Positions 1-11,861 of a DNA stretch of 64,000 nucleotides are shown here, piece after piece. The first letter of the stretch is position 1. Each line of letters begins with the position of its first letter. Source of the stretch: Sanguinoderma infundibulare (lineage: Eukaryota; Basidiomycota; Agaricomycetes; Polyporales; Polyporaceae); assembly GCA_032821775.1 (NCBI GenBank), contig JAVLRN010000004.1, positions 124,001-188,000 of the forward strand, read 5' to 3'. Made by a program: the position numbers and the translations under genes. The notes beneath the pieces are model-generated. The model worked only from the letters and a program-made list of their open reading frames with translations, did no database searches and had not been told where the DNA came from.

Positions 1-523
1 TACAGCGCGTGCTCGCGGTCGATGAAGACGTACGCGAGGTTCCAGTACGCGGCGATCCACGCGTCATAAAGTTCGCCCTTGACAACATCCGCGCCGACGA
101 CCTGGAGGATCGCGTTCGTGAGATACTTCCCGACGACCTCGTAGTGCTCGGGCTCGACGTGGACGGACGCGTGCTTGTGGGCGATGCGTTCGACCAAGGG
201 CATGACCTTGCTTAGGTCCTCGATGTTCGCTGCGTACGCGTAGACGGAGCGGGCGAGTGCCTGAGGTTGCAGACCGCGCTGTTGATCGTAGAACTAAGAA
301 TGACGTAAAATATTAACGAAGATGGCCATCGCACCTCTTGCTTGCTGTGGCTGAAGATGTTCTTCAGCACGGGGATGTCGGCCAGCATTTGGTCGTACAT
401 GAGAGTAGTGATGGTGGTGCCATGCTGTTCGAGTACGGGGACGATGGCGGTGATGAGCTTGCGTTGTTCAGCTGTGAGCGGCTGGGGGCGCGGGACAGAA
501 AGGTGAGGGATCTCGCCAGGCAT
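1..523 (-). CDS. Flavohemoglobin (nitric oxide dioxygenase), 5' part
   Basis: Exons are 523..335 and 278..1 (continuing past the left edge) on the minus strand, with a 56-nt intron (334..279). The joined protein begins MPGEIPHLSV and continues as a globin domain: LTAEQRKLITAIVPVLEQHG, then a FSHSKQ segment in the distal-helix position, then VYAYAANIEDLSKVMPLVER followed by IAHKHASVHVEPEHY, where the first His after IA fits the proximal heme ligand. This order matches the globin part of bacterial and fungal flavohemoproteins. In the family the globin is followed by FAD and NAD(P)H domains and oxidises NO to nitrate; those domains lie outside the window. The start is the first in-frame Met ahead of the globin. 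The exon join keeps the frame exactly. Family assignment is secure; cellular location and regulation cannot be read here. Confidence 0.9.
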
Positions 524-2210
524 GTCGGTTGTGGCGTGGAAGTGGTTGGAGTGCTCCGTGGATGCTGCATCCTGACGCCTTGACTCACCAGGTTATATAC
601 TTCCAGGGCCTCGTGTACGGATTTGCTCGAGGAGCTTGTGGAAGAAATCGGAGGCGAACTTCGCTGCCCGGGCAGGGCGAGAGCGCTAGAAGAACCGGGT
701 CAACTCGAGCCCGGCACCTGTAATTTACGTTGCCGTGAGCTTGTGCTGTCCGCCCTGCCTACTCATAGTATCAGTTACAGAGCAACTATACGTACTCACC
801 ACACCAACACCATTTCCTCCCCCATCTTTGTCGTCGGGGTCTGCGAATGTGCGGAATGTGCAGCGGGCAATTACTCGAGAGCGGACCAATCTGACGCCAG
901 GCATTTGTCTCACGACGATGGCGTCGTCGAATGGCGCTCCGGGATATATAACCTGGCGCAGACCGCAGCCTGCAGATCTAGAGCTCCGGAATCCAAAGGG
1001 CATTATGATCAGTGGGAGTACCCGGAATGCGCCGGGAACAACACGGGACGACGGAATTCAGGAATGTCGTGCTGTGTTTCGGTTTCGTGTCGTCAGCTGC
1101 TGTTAAGCACATAGGTCCGGATGCTTCTCGCCAGCAGTTCTAGCCAGCAGCCGGGACCTTCTGTGCCGGAGAGTCACGCACTGCGACGACTGCCTCGCTA
1201 ACGAGCCTGAGAGGATTTAGAATGACTCGCCAGGGGAGGTGAATATCACGCAACTGCCGATCCGATATCAGAAACAATCTCACTCTATGTGTGAAGATTG
1301 AGAGGGGATATGACGATGCGTGGGTACCGTGGCGAGCCCGGCGGTCCGAGTCCTCGACGCGTTCACCGCCCAGTGAATGTCGAGCTCACCTTGTCCCTGT
1401 ACCTAACAAGAAAGTCAGTTACGATTGTGTGTGTATCGTGCAGTCAGGGCACACCTCAATCGCATGGAAGATACTGCTGACGATAATGGGGAGAGGGACG
1501 TGAGCGCGGTGGCTCGCAGGTTCGACTCGTAACTAGTGTGGACACGTAAGAATAAGTAAAAGTAAGCAAACAAACGTAACTGAATTCTAACTCCGATAGG
1601 TTCCCGATAACTAATCAATGCTATCCGTGCTGCAACTGTCAGCGGTGCTTCTCTGCTTCTGCTCATCCGTTCTCCGCTCCCTGCCACAGTGTCGTACAAA
1701 CCTCTTCACACTGAGCTGCATAACGTCTTCGAAGGCTACACGTGTCAATTGCATTCGCATTCTGTCTGGGTCAAGACCGTCAGTAACCTCGTCATAATCC
1801 TCGTATGTCGATGCGCTCCGATCCTCCATTCTACATTCCTGCGAGTTCCTCTACCTGTGGTCCGCTGATCTACGCCGAACCCGAGGTTCAGATAGTAATC
1901 GGAGAGTCCTCTAAACGGCGATGTCCCTCAAGTTTTTGGACTTTGACCACCACGCCGCATGGCCGCATCCCGAAGAAAGATAACTCTGGCAACAACCAAC
2001 CGACAATCCTCGCAGACCTCCCGGGGCCTCGAGTTGTTCGTGTGCGAAGGACGGTGCTGCTTCTGAACGTTGAACATCGCCATCGTTCGAATTTGATGTC
2101 TCCGGCCCGGGTCCCGTTATGATATATATGACGGCGGACCCAACCAATTTTCACTAGGCGTCGCTCGTCCTCCGCAACGCCCATCCTCACCTTGCGCACA
2201 AGCATCACCC
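524..2210. other. Intergenic region without a supported gene
   Basis: About 1.7 kb between the flavohemoglobin start and the first F-box gene. The open frames are short, overlap on both strands and show no recognisable domain or splice-consistent continuation. It should hold the flavohemoglobin promoter (minus strand, just right of 523) and the promoter of the plus-strand F-box gene (a TATATATGA tract lies at about 2121-2130). No repeat structure was noticed. Confidence 0.6.
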
Positions 2211-4017
2211 ATGACAGCGTCGCTCCCAGCCCCAATGCTTGAAGATCCTTCTCATGTATCCTTACCTCCAGAGCTCTGGACGCAGATCATCCAAGCCCTG
2301 CCTTCCGACGACCAGCGGTCCTGCCTGCTCGTCTCCAAGATGTTCCATGACATCTCCCTCGCGTTCGTCTTCTCACACATCACCATCCGGTTTGGAATCC
2401 TGACAGAGGCGTACAACGCTGTCATGGGAAAGTGGGATCTCTGCAACGGGCGGGAGAGATCGGAGACGAGGAACGCGATGCGGATCCGCCTTGAACTTCT
2501 ACGGCACATCGCCCAGACTGCGAGTCTTGCTGGCGTCGTGAAGAAGGTTTCGGTGCGTGCGTACATGATCCCAGGACAACCGAGCACGGCTGAGATTGTC
2601 GGTGAGTAATACTGCGCATTAACCGTCGCATGCGTTTCATCAACGCCGGCATCAGATGCGTTGGTGGATGCGCTCGCTGTGCTTCGCCTTCGCTCCTTTG
2701 CCTGGTATGGTTCCCAGTCAGAATCCCAGCGCGTATTCGAAGCCCTTCTGAAGACCTCGGGGGATTCACTGAGAGAGCTGTTACTGCCGTGAGTGCTTGG
2801 TTAGCGACTCGTCTTTGGATTTCGCTCACATCTACTGCCGTTGATCAGTCCGGAACGCCTAGTGGACTGCCCATCCCTTCTCCCACTTCTCCGAAAATTG
2901 CGATCCCTTTCATTCCTGCACCGATACGACGACATCTACGCGCTCATGCCACCAGAGGATCCTCGCCCGCCGGCCATGCAACTCGCCATCGTGGGCACAT
3001 CGCGGTCTCTCCTCTCGCTCGGCGTCTTTGGAGACGTCCTCTGGGCCTGCGACGCGCGACAGTTCACCGCCCTCGTCGACCTCACTCTCATCCTTCCCGC
3101 AAGCTGCGACATTTGCATGCGCACCGTGCTCGAGCACTGCACCCTCCTCCGGTCGTTCGCCTTGCGCATCGACGATCCCGCAAGTAAGGGCTTCTTCGCC
3201 TCGCTCGACGAGCACCCCCTCGCGTGGGCGCTTCTCACGTCGTTCAAGGTCATCTGCAGGCTCGTGTCGCCGGACGAGGTCGATGGGCTCGTGCAGTTCC
3301 TCAAGAACAAGAGCTGCCTCGAACGCCTGGACTTTGACAGCGCGGGGATGCGGTCGCGCCGGCACGACCGCCTGACGAACGAGCCGCTGCTGCAGGTGCT
3401 CGCGGAGCTCCCGCGGTTGACCGTTCTTGGGTACAAGATGGAGCCGAGCTGGTTGACGGGTGCTCTTCTGACGCAGCTCGGTCAGTACATCCCGGCTCGC
3501 GTGACCGCGCTTGCGTTGAGGGCATACCCATCCGCGTCGGGGGCGACCGAGGCGGATTGGGTCCGATTCGTAAGGAATCCCTGATGTTGAGTATGGTTTC
3601 AACCGGGCGCTGACGTGTGTCGGACTCACCCAGTTCGGCATGCTGCCCGGCTGCCGTTTTCTGCACGTCTCGTCCGATAAGCAGGTCCTGAACCTGCGAG
3701 ACGTCTTGGCTAAGAACCCGCCACCGCCGTCGCTCGAATTCCTAGGTCTCGATCACGAGTTTCGCTGGGTGAGGCGCAATCGGGGTATGACGGGTCAGTT
3801 CGTCGCGTACAGCGGGAAATGGCGGCCATCGAGGGTGTTCTACCGAACCGCGGACGACTTCGGGTGCGAGGAGTGGGAGTGGTTGATGAGGCACCACGTT
3901 ATCTATGTCCCGATCGCAGACATCTGGTGGGTGGCCTTGGATTCGGTGGCAAGCTGGGACTCATTTCTGCTGCAGAGTCTGATTTCGCCTGCTCCCACCG
4001 ATCTACGCCGATCATAA
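2211..4017 (+). CDS. F-box/LRR-like protein FB1
   Basis: Exons 2211..2601, 2656..2788, 2849..3569 and 3634..4017 join in frame to about 542 aa. The N-terminus has an F-box-like core (LPPELWTQIIQALPSDDQRS, then CLLVSKMFHDIS). It is followed by the family's SFAWYG segment and a leucine-rich region of irregular repeats, ending with the DFGCEEWEWL motif shared by all members in this window. F-box proteins normally recruit substrates to SCF ubiquitin ligases through SKP1; that role is inferred from family only. The last exon is uncertain: paralogues have one more intron after the WEWL..H block, and here no clean equivalent was found, so the stop at 4015-4017 is provisional. FB1 belongs to the same broad family as FB2, FB3, FB5 and the 32-54 kb loci. 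Confidence 0.75.
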
Positions 4018-4302
4018 TACGAAGCCGCCCGGGCGTAATGCGTACGGACGAGCGCACAATACCATTCCATCAATTCGCCTACGTTAAGCAATGCATCATG
4101 ACGAACGTTGAACGTACTGAATGTCCCGTAGTGCCGTTTCCTCGCATTGCCGCCTCGCACCCTCGTAGTCTCTGCCGAAGGAGTCCCTTGCATAGTACTT
4201 TAAGAGATAAACCCAGCTTCGTCTAAGCGCGATTTGGATGCTCCACGATGCCTCTCGGACTCCCTTCTCTTTCTAGGATTATACCTCTTTTTGTCACGGA
4301 TA

Positions 4303-6158
4303 TCAATCCCTTCTGTAGCTACTAGAGAAAGGGACTACTCCCGCTGGCGCATTCCGCACGCCAGGCGCCAATGAATCTGCCCGTAATTCATTGTCAGCAT
4401 ACCACAGACCCAATGTTGCTCAAGGACAAACATGCCAGTAAAACGCCGACATACCTATGTAATCGTGGCCGTGCCATCGCAACAGCCACTCCCAGTCCTC
4501 GCATTCGAAGTCCTCCGCAGTCCTGAAGTTGAGCTTTTCAAGCGGCCAGCATGGACCGTACCCTCGCCGGGGTCCAGCACTGATGATGGCATCGCCTATG
4601 GGGCACGCCTGTACGATCGGGCGTAGATATGTCCCGTACCCGAGCAGCTCGAGCGAGTCCGGGAGGTCCTCGATGCTCAGATCCTTGAAAGGACCATCCT
4701 CGCAGGGTTCGAGGATGTGGAGGTAGCGTAAGCGTGTACGCTTTCGGAACTGCGCAGAAAACGAGACACACATGACGCGTCGGATGATCAGGGTGAAAAT
4801 TGCGTTCGGGGTGTCGAACAGTTGAGCGACGCACCAGTTTCAGCCAACAGTCCTTATAATCCTTCCCCTCCTCCCGACCGTATACGCACATGGTCAAGCA
4901 GAGCGCGGAGATATCGATCGGGATGGCGTTCTCGAAGAATGATATGTTATCGTCTGGCCAATTCGCGTGCATGACGTAGAACCCTAGAACTTGTAGCACG
5001 GGAAGTTGCGGCATGAACTCGAGCAAGGGCACCCCCGCGCGCTGGGTAGGATCGGCCAGCTTGACATCGAGCCGCCGTAGGTGCTTTTTGTTCTTGAGGA
5101 AGTTGCAGAGGATAAGAACTTGTTCGCGGGTGGTCGAATCACGTCGGGTGGCATTGTGGTACTTGAACGAGGTCAGGTCTGGGAGCGCGTCCGGGTGCGA
5201 GTCGAGCGTTGTGAAGAGCTCGTTCAGTTGCCCGGACCAATGGAGTGTGAACGAGGTGAGAGCAGCGCAATTGCGGAAAATGAGTGGGAGGCCGTCATAT
5301 GTTTCGGCGACAATGAGCTCGAGCTCACGGAGGGCGAGAAACGAGGGGACGGGCCACTGGCGCATGATGTCGCTGGAGATCATGATGGTGAGATGGGACA
5401 AAGTACGGACGTTGGCGTCGAGTAAGGCGATGATGGCGCGGTCTTCCTCCGCCGTAGATTCGACGAACGCGAATCCATTGACGTCCGGGCGCTGCACTGC
5501 CCAAACCTTTTGGAGGGCTGAAAACGGACCCAAAAGCGGCAGTGTTGCGTGGAAGATACTGAGAAGGGGATGATTAGAGACGAAGGGCAATCTGAAGGGA
5601 TCAAAAATATTACGGTATGTGTAGCTCTGCCAATGATTCCCTTGATGTTGTTGCAAGCACATCGAGTATGGCGGATGAGAGTTCGGGGCAATGGCCGTCC
5701 CAGTGGAAGGAGCGAAGATTGGGAAGTGCTTTCAGCGCCGCAATCAAACAACCTGATGAACAGACGAGGCGTGCAAACCGTTAGCGCCAATTCGACTCGG
5801 GGGAGCAAGGGTACGTACGCATCTCGGAGGTATAATCGTCAGTATCCAGATGGTAAGCACGGACGGTGAATTTCCTGACAACCCCCGCGAAATCCGCCGG
5901 ACGGAAACAAATCTCCCGCAACAGCTCCGAAGTTACGTTGGTTCGCCGCACCATCGCGCGCTCATACTCTGTGTGGGCGGGGAATGTGAGGTACAAATCG
6001 ACCCGCTTACATAGCCCAAAGGTTGCTGTAAGATGAGAGAATAAGGTCGAGAAAGCGATGTCATGGTGCATTTTAGCAAGGAAGAGACATGTTCTCTGGT
6101 CGTCGGAGCGGAGAGAGCTGATGATGATGCTCCATATCTCCGGGGGAAGTGTGGACAT
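4303..6158 (-). CDS. F-box/LRR-like protein FB2 (divergent partner of FB3)
   Basis: Minus-strand exons 6158..5819, 5752..5614, 5558..4835, 4749..4455 and 4376..4303 give about 523 aa. The first residues MSTLPPEIWSIIISSLRSDD form the F-box start. The centre holds leucine-rich strands (TIMISSDIMRQWPVPSFLAL) and the C-terminal part holds CEDWEWLLRWHGHDYIG. The last exon, after the donor at 4454/4453, encodes DSLAPGVRNAPAG, which matches the DDLAPG tail of FB3 and FB5 and supports this join over reading on to the stop at 4420. It is transcribed away from FB3 across a 222-bp gap. A degraded second copy is at 16.8-18.4 kb. Function as an SCF substrate receptor is inferred from family only. Confidence 0.82.
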
Positions 6159-6380
6159 GTGCTGATGTTTCCAGTTGTACACGGCGTCGAATCCAGGAAG
6201 CGATTGGTAGAATGTATACCGTAGGTTGTGCCTGCTCGAGCTTGCGTCACCTTCGGGAAAGGCCGGAAACTCCGGGCCGAACCGTAACACCGCCAGCGAC
6301 AAGCCCTGCCAACTTGCTGCCAACGGTGCCACGGGCCTGCCTCCACCGCCGCCCAATTATTGCTCATCTACCACGCCAGC
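6159..6380. promoter_or_regulatory. Bidirectional promoter of FB2/FB3
   Basis: This 222-bp stretch separates the two start codons of the divergent pair. Its FB3-proximal half, with blocks GGCTGTGCCTGC-like, CTCCGGGCCGAACCG and CTGCCAACGGTGCCA, is conserved upstream of FB5 at 22235-22381. Its FB2-proximal half (around TACACGGCGTCGAATCCAGG and TTGGTAGAATG) is conserved at 18395-18436. Conservation in a duplicate where one gene is dead suggests it was part of the ancestral unit. Individual factor sites cannot be assigned. Confidence 0.55.
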
Positions 6381-8133
6381 ATGAAGCCTTTGCCTCCTGA
6401 ACTATGGGGTGTCATAGTCGACGAACTCCCCCGCGAGGATCAGAAGATCTGCCTATGTCTCTCAAAGCTCCATCACCATTTTGCTCTCAGCGCACTCTTT
6501 TCGCATATCCATGTCTACTTCGGTTTTTGGACTCTCGACAGTCTCGACGAGGATCAATCGGATGAAAAACTCGCAGAGCTGGAGCTGAAGAACAACATCA
6601 CCTGGGACATTCTTCGGCACATCACTCTTTGTCCCGACTTTGCCACAATCGTCCACAGGCTGACCATCCTCGCCTACGTCGGCGGAGGGGATGGCATATT
6701 CCACAACCGTGAGTCTGTCGGTATGCTCAATCAGGCTGTCTACTCACGAGTGGGTGTTGTAACCTAGGAGCTCTTATCGAGGCAATCGAGGCCATGCCGA
6801 ACCTTCGCGCCTTCCATTGGCACGGCGACTCTCCGCCATTGAGCCACCGCGTCCTCACGGCGCTCGCGCAGTCCTCAGGACGCTCGCTGGAAGAGCTACA
6901 CGTCCGGTACGGTCGTTTGCTTTGTGACGACGCCGGTTCAGAAGTTTCTGACCCCTCGTGAAGCATAGCGCTGGACACCGCCGCTCTACGTTGCCTCTCT
7001 GCATTCAGCAATGTCCGCCGGCTGCGTTTGATCGAGGACTATATGAACACTGACTTCGCACTTGAAGACGGTCCCGTGCGGGCGCTTCTGGACGCGGTGG
7101 ATGCCATGTCGAGCACTCTAACGCGGATCGCCATCCAAGGCGACGTGTTTTGGCAGTGCTCCGTTCGGTCCTTGCTCGGCCTCCAGGAGCTCGAGCTCAT
7201 TCAAACAGAAGGAGCGAACGGGTTGGCCCTCGTCTTCCGTCACTGTTCATCCCTCCGCTCCCTCACGCTGTTCCCCCTGGCTCTTGACGAGCTGTTCGCC
7301 GGGCTGAAATCGGACCCGACTGCGCTCCCCGAACTGCGAGCTCTGAAGTTCATCTATTCCGATCAGGAGGAGGTGTTCCACCGGCGGCACGCGGAAACCT
7401 TTGCAGCGTTTGTGAAGAACAAAAAGAAACTGACATCGCTCGATGTGGAGGTCAGGTCAATGGATTGGATCGACGGTGAACCCATCCTCGACGCCATCAG
7501 GGAGCTCCCGTGCCTGGAAGTGCTCGGTTTCAGCTTCATGCGCTCGGAGTGGACGCCGCTCGACTTCGTATACTTTCGTGATCTCATTCCTCGCCGAGTC
7601 ACTGCGCTGCGCCTCTCTGCATCTGTTGACGGCCCGGAGATTGACGGCGACCTCCTTTGCCAACACTGGTCTGATATTGTATGTCGAGAGTCCTGCACGT
7701 GCATTCGTGGCGACTGTCGCTGACCCGATGTCTGTCACACTAGGTCAAGTCCAGATCGTCGTTACGCTACCTGCACATCTTCGACACCCAGCGGAATCTC
7801 GACCTCACACCGCGAATCCTCGCGGATCCGCCCGCCTCGCTCGAGTTGTTCGGATACGGCCCGTTCATACGCCGGCTCGTGCGCGAGAACGGCGGTCGGT
7901 CCATGTACTCGCCGTGCTGGTCTGCGTCGAAACTCAAATTTCGGTCCGCGGAGGATTTCGGATGCGCCGAATGGGAATGGCTGTTGCGATGGCACGACCA
8001 TTTTGATATTGGTGAGTCTTCGGTTGAGTATACGGCTTTTCTCGCACGTGTTCTATTCAGGAGTACTGATTAAACGACAGACGATTTGGCACCCGGTACG
8101 TACGACGGCATGGGCCGGGTGCTGCTTCAATGA
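6381..8133 (+). CDS. F-box/LRR-like protein FB3
   Basis: Exons 6381..6708, 6768..6906, 6964..7678, 7744..8011 and 8081..8133 give 500 aa. The protein begins MKPLPPELWGVIVDELPRED (F-box), has the RAFHWHGDSPPLSHR segment from exon 2, a leucine-rich middle, and the block CAEWEWLLRWHDHFDIG. The short last exon encodes DDLAPGTYDGMGRVLLQ and the stop. All five exon phases are identical to FB5 (22382-24130), and both predicted proteins are 500 aa, which is strong internal support for the model. It is divergent from FB2. Role in ubiquitin ligase complexes is inferred from the F-box only. Confidence 0.88.
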
Positions 8134-11100
8134 ATGTTCACAAACGTCCCCGAAGTGTAATCGCGACTGGCGGAGACTTGTGCGTCGTTCCACGCCCCGG
8201 CTTCACGACCGTTGCATAATGTATTTACAGGCGACCGCGGCGCTCACGTTCGGGTTCTTTGGATATGTATCCTGTCGAGTCATATGCTGCCACTTGTATT
8301 CTGTAAGGTGGAACCCATCTACACTTCCCTATTTCTCCTTATACGCTACCACTCCACACTCGGCAGGAAGACTCGCATCGTGATCTAGAAGGGAAAGACC
8401 CCCACGGCCGGCCTTTGTCCTATAGCAGGGGGTAACGTACCTAGACACAGCGCCACGTCAGCACGGTCCCACCATTGTCGCCTAAGCAAAAAAGCCATAA
8501 CACGTATGGAGTCCCATAAAGTCATGCCACCTGCGGATGGCTGTCTGGTCACTCGAGTTTGCCATCGCCTTCTTCGTTGTCGCGTGCCCGTCAGGGACCG
8601 GTCTTGTCGCGCCCACGGCGGCGGCGGTGAAACGTTGCAGAAGCTATCCGGCTCGCCGTTGTTGTCTTGGACAAGACCGGGGAGACCACAAGGTGACCAA
8701 CGCCCGAAGTCATTGAGAACACCGACAGCGGCCTGTATCGGGGGAAGATTTTTGGAGTGGCGATGGAGATGAAGTCGGCGAGCTTGTGCCCCCTCGGCAC
8801 CGCCATGCGTGCCTATTGCGCGGAGAATCGCGCCGAGGGGCTCAGTGGCAGCTCCTCCGTCGAAGAGACACCAGGGCATGGTCTGAAGGAGTTTTTCGCG
8901 GCCTTGAAATCCATCGTATTGATCTGGAACGAGCCATAGATGGAGCAGCACCACGCGATGATTGACGCAAGAATATCCGATCTATTGTACCGCTCGAAGT
9001 TCGAGACCAAGAGCGTCATGTTCCTCGCCATCCGGCCCGAGCACTACGGTTCTGCATCCGAATTCGTCAACGTCACAACGCGGTAACGGCCAAGACGGTC
9101 GCTCGTTCGGTGGGCATGCCGGGGGTGAGCGTGATCGCTGAGGTGATTCGTGCACCCGAAGGCAAGCATGAAGGGGCCGGGGTCCGCCTCCCGCTCACTT
9201 CCATCCACTGACGCCGTTTCACGGGCAGAGAAGATTGAGTGGCTGCAGCAAGTGGGGGTGAAACGGTCAGACAAGTGAAATCAACTCACCCAGGCCACGA
9301 TATACACCATTGAAGCTACGCATGAGACACAAGTAAGGAGTATAAGAGCCAGGCAGAGGCGCGGGAATTCCGCACTCACCTTTCCCCCGCTGACCTCAGT
9401 ACTCCTTCTCAAAGTCTGTCCGCGCCCACTTGGTGTACATTGACCGCATGGCTCTCCCCATCGCACGGTATGCCCTCGACGCTGTCCATTATGTCGACCC
9501 ACTGGTTAGGTGAGCACCGACGACGGTTCTCCTCGAAGTCCGGTCCGAGCGCGGACATCAACTGCGGGGCTTTCGGTACGTACGTGATGCTGTCCACTAC
9601 ATCTGCCTGTTCCATACCTTCTGTACAGGAGAGTCAGTCGAGAGCACCTCATCCTATCTGCGACCAGACTTATGTCCGCCGCGCTGGTGAGTGCTGACCG
9701 ATATACTGGTTCGAGATTGTGCTGACCTCGGCTTCGGTGTCTCGGGTGCCGTCCGAGGGCGGGTACGTAGATATCTATGGCTAACCCTTGTGAGGGAGGG
9801 GGCATGTAGAGCTTCGATTTCGGCGATCGGCGGGTGGAGACGACGTGTACAGTCGGTAGACAGTGTTCAGCGGAAGGTGATTTAAGCGAGCTGTGCGGGA
9901 AGGATAGTGGAGGTTCCCATAGGTGTCGGCGGCGGTGGGGCACGGGGAGTTGTCCGCGGTTGGGCTGATCACCCTCTTCGAGCGTCCTGTCGGACGCGGA
10001 TGTGTGGTTCCAAAACAATGACAGTTACCTCACCATCTTCACCTTGAGCGTATGTGCGAGCCTACGTGACAAGGGGAAGTCCGGTCGAAGTAAGGCCAGA
10101 TGAGAAAACAGAGAGAGCGAGGGTGGCGGAGCCAAGGCGCGGACGAGCGGGGACGGCAACTGCTGGCCGCCAGTTGCCGACTCAGATCTTGATCGGGAAC
10201 ATCGGTTGGGCGCCCCCATGCGACCACCTGTTCAGCGTTCTCTGCCATCTCTCAGCTGCTGCCATGGCCATCATGTCTGGCCGTCGTCTGTGACACGCCC
10301 GGTCCATTCTGAGACGGTCGACCCGCCGTCCTATTCCACCGTAGCGATGGTCTCGAATGAGCGGAGGCCGAGGGGGATGATCTCGATCTGGTCGACAGAC
10401 GCCATCCACCGGGATTTGCCATATGCAGTCGACACTGCACAGCCATACCTAACGTCTCGCCCTCCCAGCGTCGTCACCACTTGTCCTCGTCCCCTCCATC
10501 ACCAACAGCCTCACTCCCCATTATGCGGTACGTCTCCGTTATCGCATTTGTTGCAGAATCTCATGGTTGTCGCTTTGCGTGGCAGAATGGTTGCTCACAA
10601 CTGCGCCCGTTGCTCCACCGAGGCCGCCGACGCCAAACGATGCGCAGGATGCAACTTGGTGCGCAGGTGGAGGGAGGAGGGAAGACTCCTTGAGGGTGTC
10701 AAAGGCGTGTATGAAGCGCTTCCGCCAGATAGCCGAGGCGTTTGCTACCCACTCCAGCACGAGTGGGTCCTCAATCCATCCACTGCGGATGAAGCCATGG
10801 TTCACCGGAACATCGTTGCGACGGTCGAGAAGGGACGTCTCGACACCTGGGCTTTCATCGGCGGCTCCCAGAAGGACACGTACGAGGAGGTGATGGCAAA
10901 GGTTCACGCACTCCCTCCAGCCCAGTAAACCTGTTTCTCTCTCTATCTCGCCCTGTCCTTGAAAGCGCACCCCCACGCTGTCACGCCGTCAACTGAGGAT
11001 GAATGGATGGTATTCAGCTTCGTCAGCGACAACGAGGACAATGTCTCTCGCTCGTACATACAGCTCATCCAACGCTGCACCTTCGACGAGTTCTGCACCG

Positions 11101-11861
11101 CGTTCGAAACCTCTACCGTGTGCCTCCTCTTCTCCCGCTACCGCATTGCTGTGCCAGGCGGGCGTTCCTTTTCGGACGTCATGGCTGGTTCTCCTCGGCG
11201 CGTTTCCCGTCTTGGAACTTGTGGGGCTGAACGGCGGTGGCCACGTTCGATGGCGGTTCCTGTGCTCTGCGTCTTGCACGAGTCGTTGGTGGCGTGTTCT
11301 ATTACCACATGTGTTCTATTACCACATGTTCACACCGTCGGTCCTCTGCCGTGTGCGATGATAGCTTCTGTGTCCAGATACCTGCGTCGTCAGTCCTCTG
11401 CCGTGTGCGATGATAGCTTCTGCCAGATACCTGCGACACGAGTACAGAGTACCAGAATAGTCTGAATTCGAAGCCGAGAGGCGACCCGTTCAAGGAGTAG
11501 ATGATCAGGCTCCGAAGACCTGCGCGGACGTTGTGTGGAAAAGAGAAACTTCCGAAGAAGTCACCCGCGAGAACGCAAAGCCATGGCCACTCACACCGTA
11601 CGAAGCCTCGGGCACAGAAGCTGAGGGGTACGTCTGTTCATAAGTCCGAGGCGCCGATTTCTCACTGACAAGATGTACAGGAGGTTATTTGCCTGAGCTG
11701 CTTATCGTAGCGTAGTCAGCCTGATCAAATCCGTTCTCCGTACATGATTCGCCCGCCCGCGAACTTGTCCGTTTGCTTTACGTGATTGACGCTCCTCACA
11801 TCCCTATAAGCAGACATGTATGCCCGTGTGGTTTACCCCTCAGCACCTTCAGGTTTCCACC
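8134..11861. other. Mostly unassigned 3.7-kb interval
   Basis: Between FB3 and the P450 both strands hold many short open frames with possible splice signals, but none could be joined into a product with a recognisable domain. The most gene-like piece on the minus strand is 9409-9615 (a 68-aa frame containing ITYVPKAPQLMSALGPDFEE); it was not identified. A MYND-like remnant at 10.5-11.1 kb is listed separately. A direct repeat (TGTTCTATTACCACATG twice at about 11297-11330, and a CGTCAGTCCTCTGCC-type unit twice at 11338-11420) is visible but small. Confidence 0.5.
10523..11150 (+). pseudogene. MYND-like zinc-finger remnant
   Basis: A possible start at 10523 (ATGCG, then donor GTACGT) can be joined at about 10586 to encode MRMVAHNCARCSTEAADAKR followed by CAGCN. 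The CARC..CAGC spacing resembles the first zinc site of a MYND finger. The second half of the finger (a further Cys/His set) is not found downstream. The following frame reads LPPDSRGVCYPLQHEWVLNP up to a stop at 10926. A later open piece (10959 on; EDEWMVFSFVSDNEDNVSRS) looks coding but is out of phase with any obvious splice. Best read as a decayed gene; it could instead be a divergent live gene whose introns were not solved. Confidence 0.3.

Noticed and set aside
8385..9031. Minus-strand frames (IIAWCCSIYGSFQINT-containing) as a gene
   Set aside because: Could not be joined by splice sites into a product and no domain recognised; left as unassigned.
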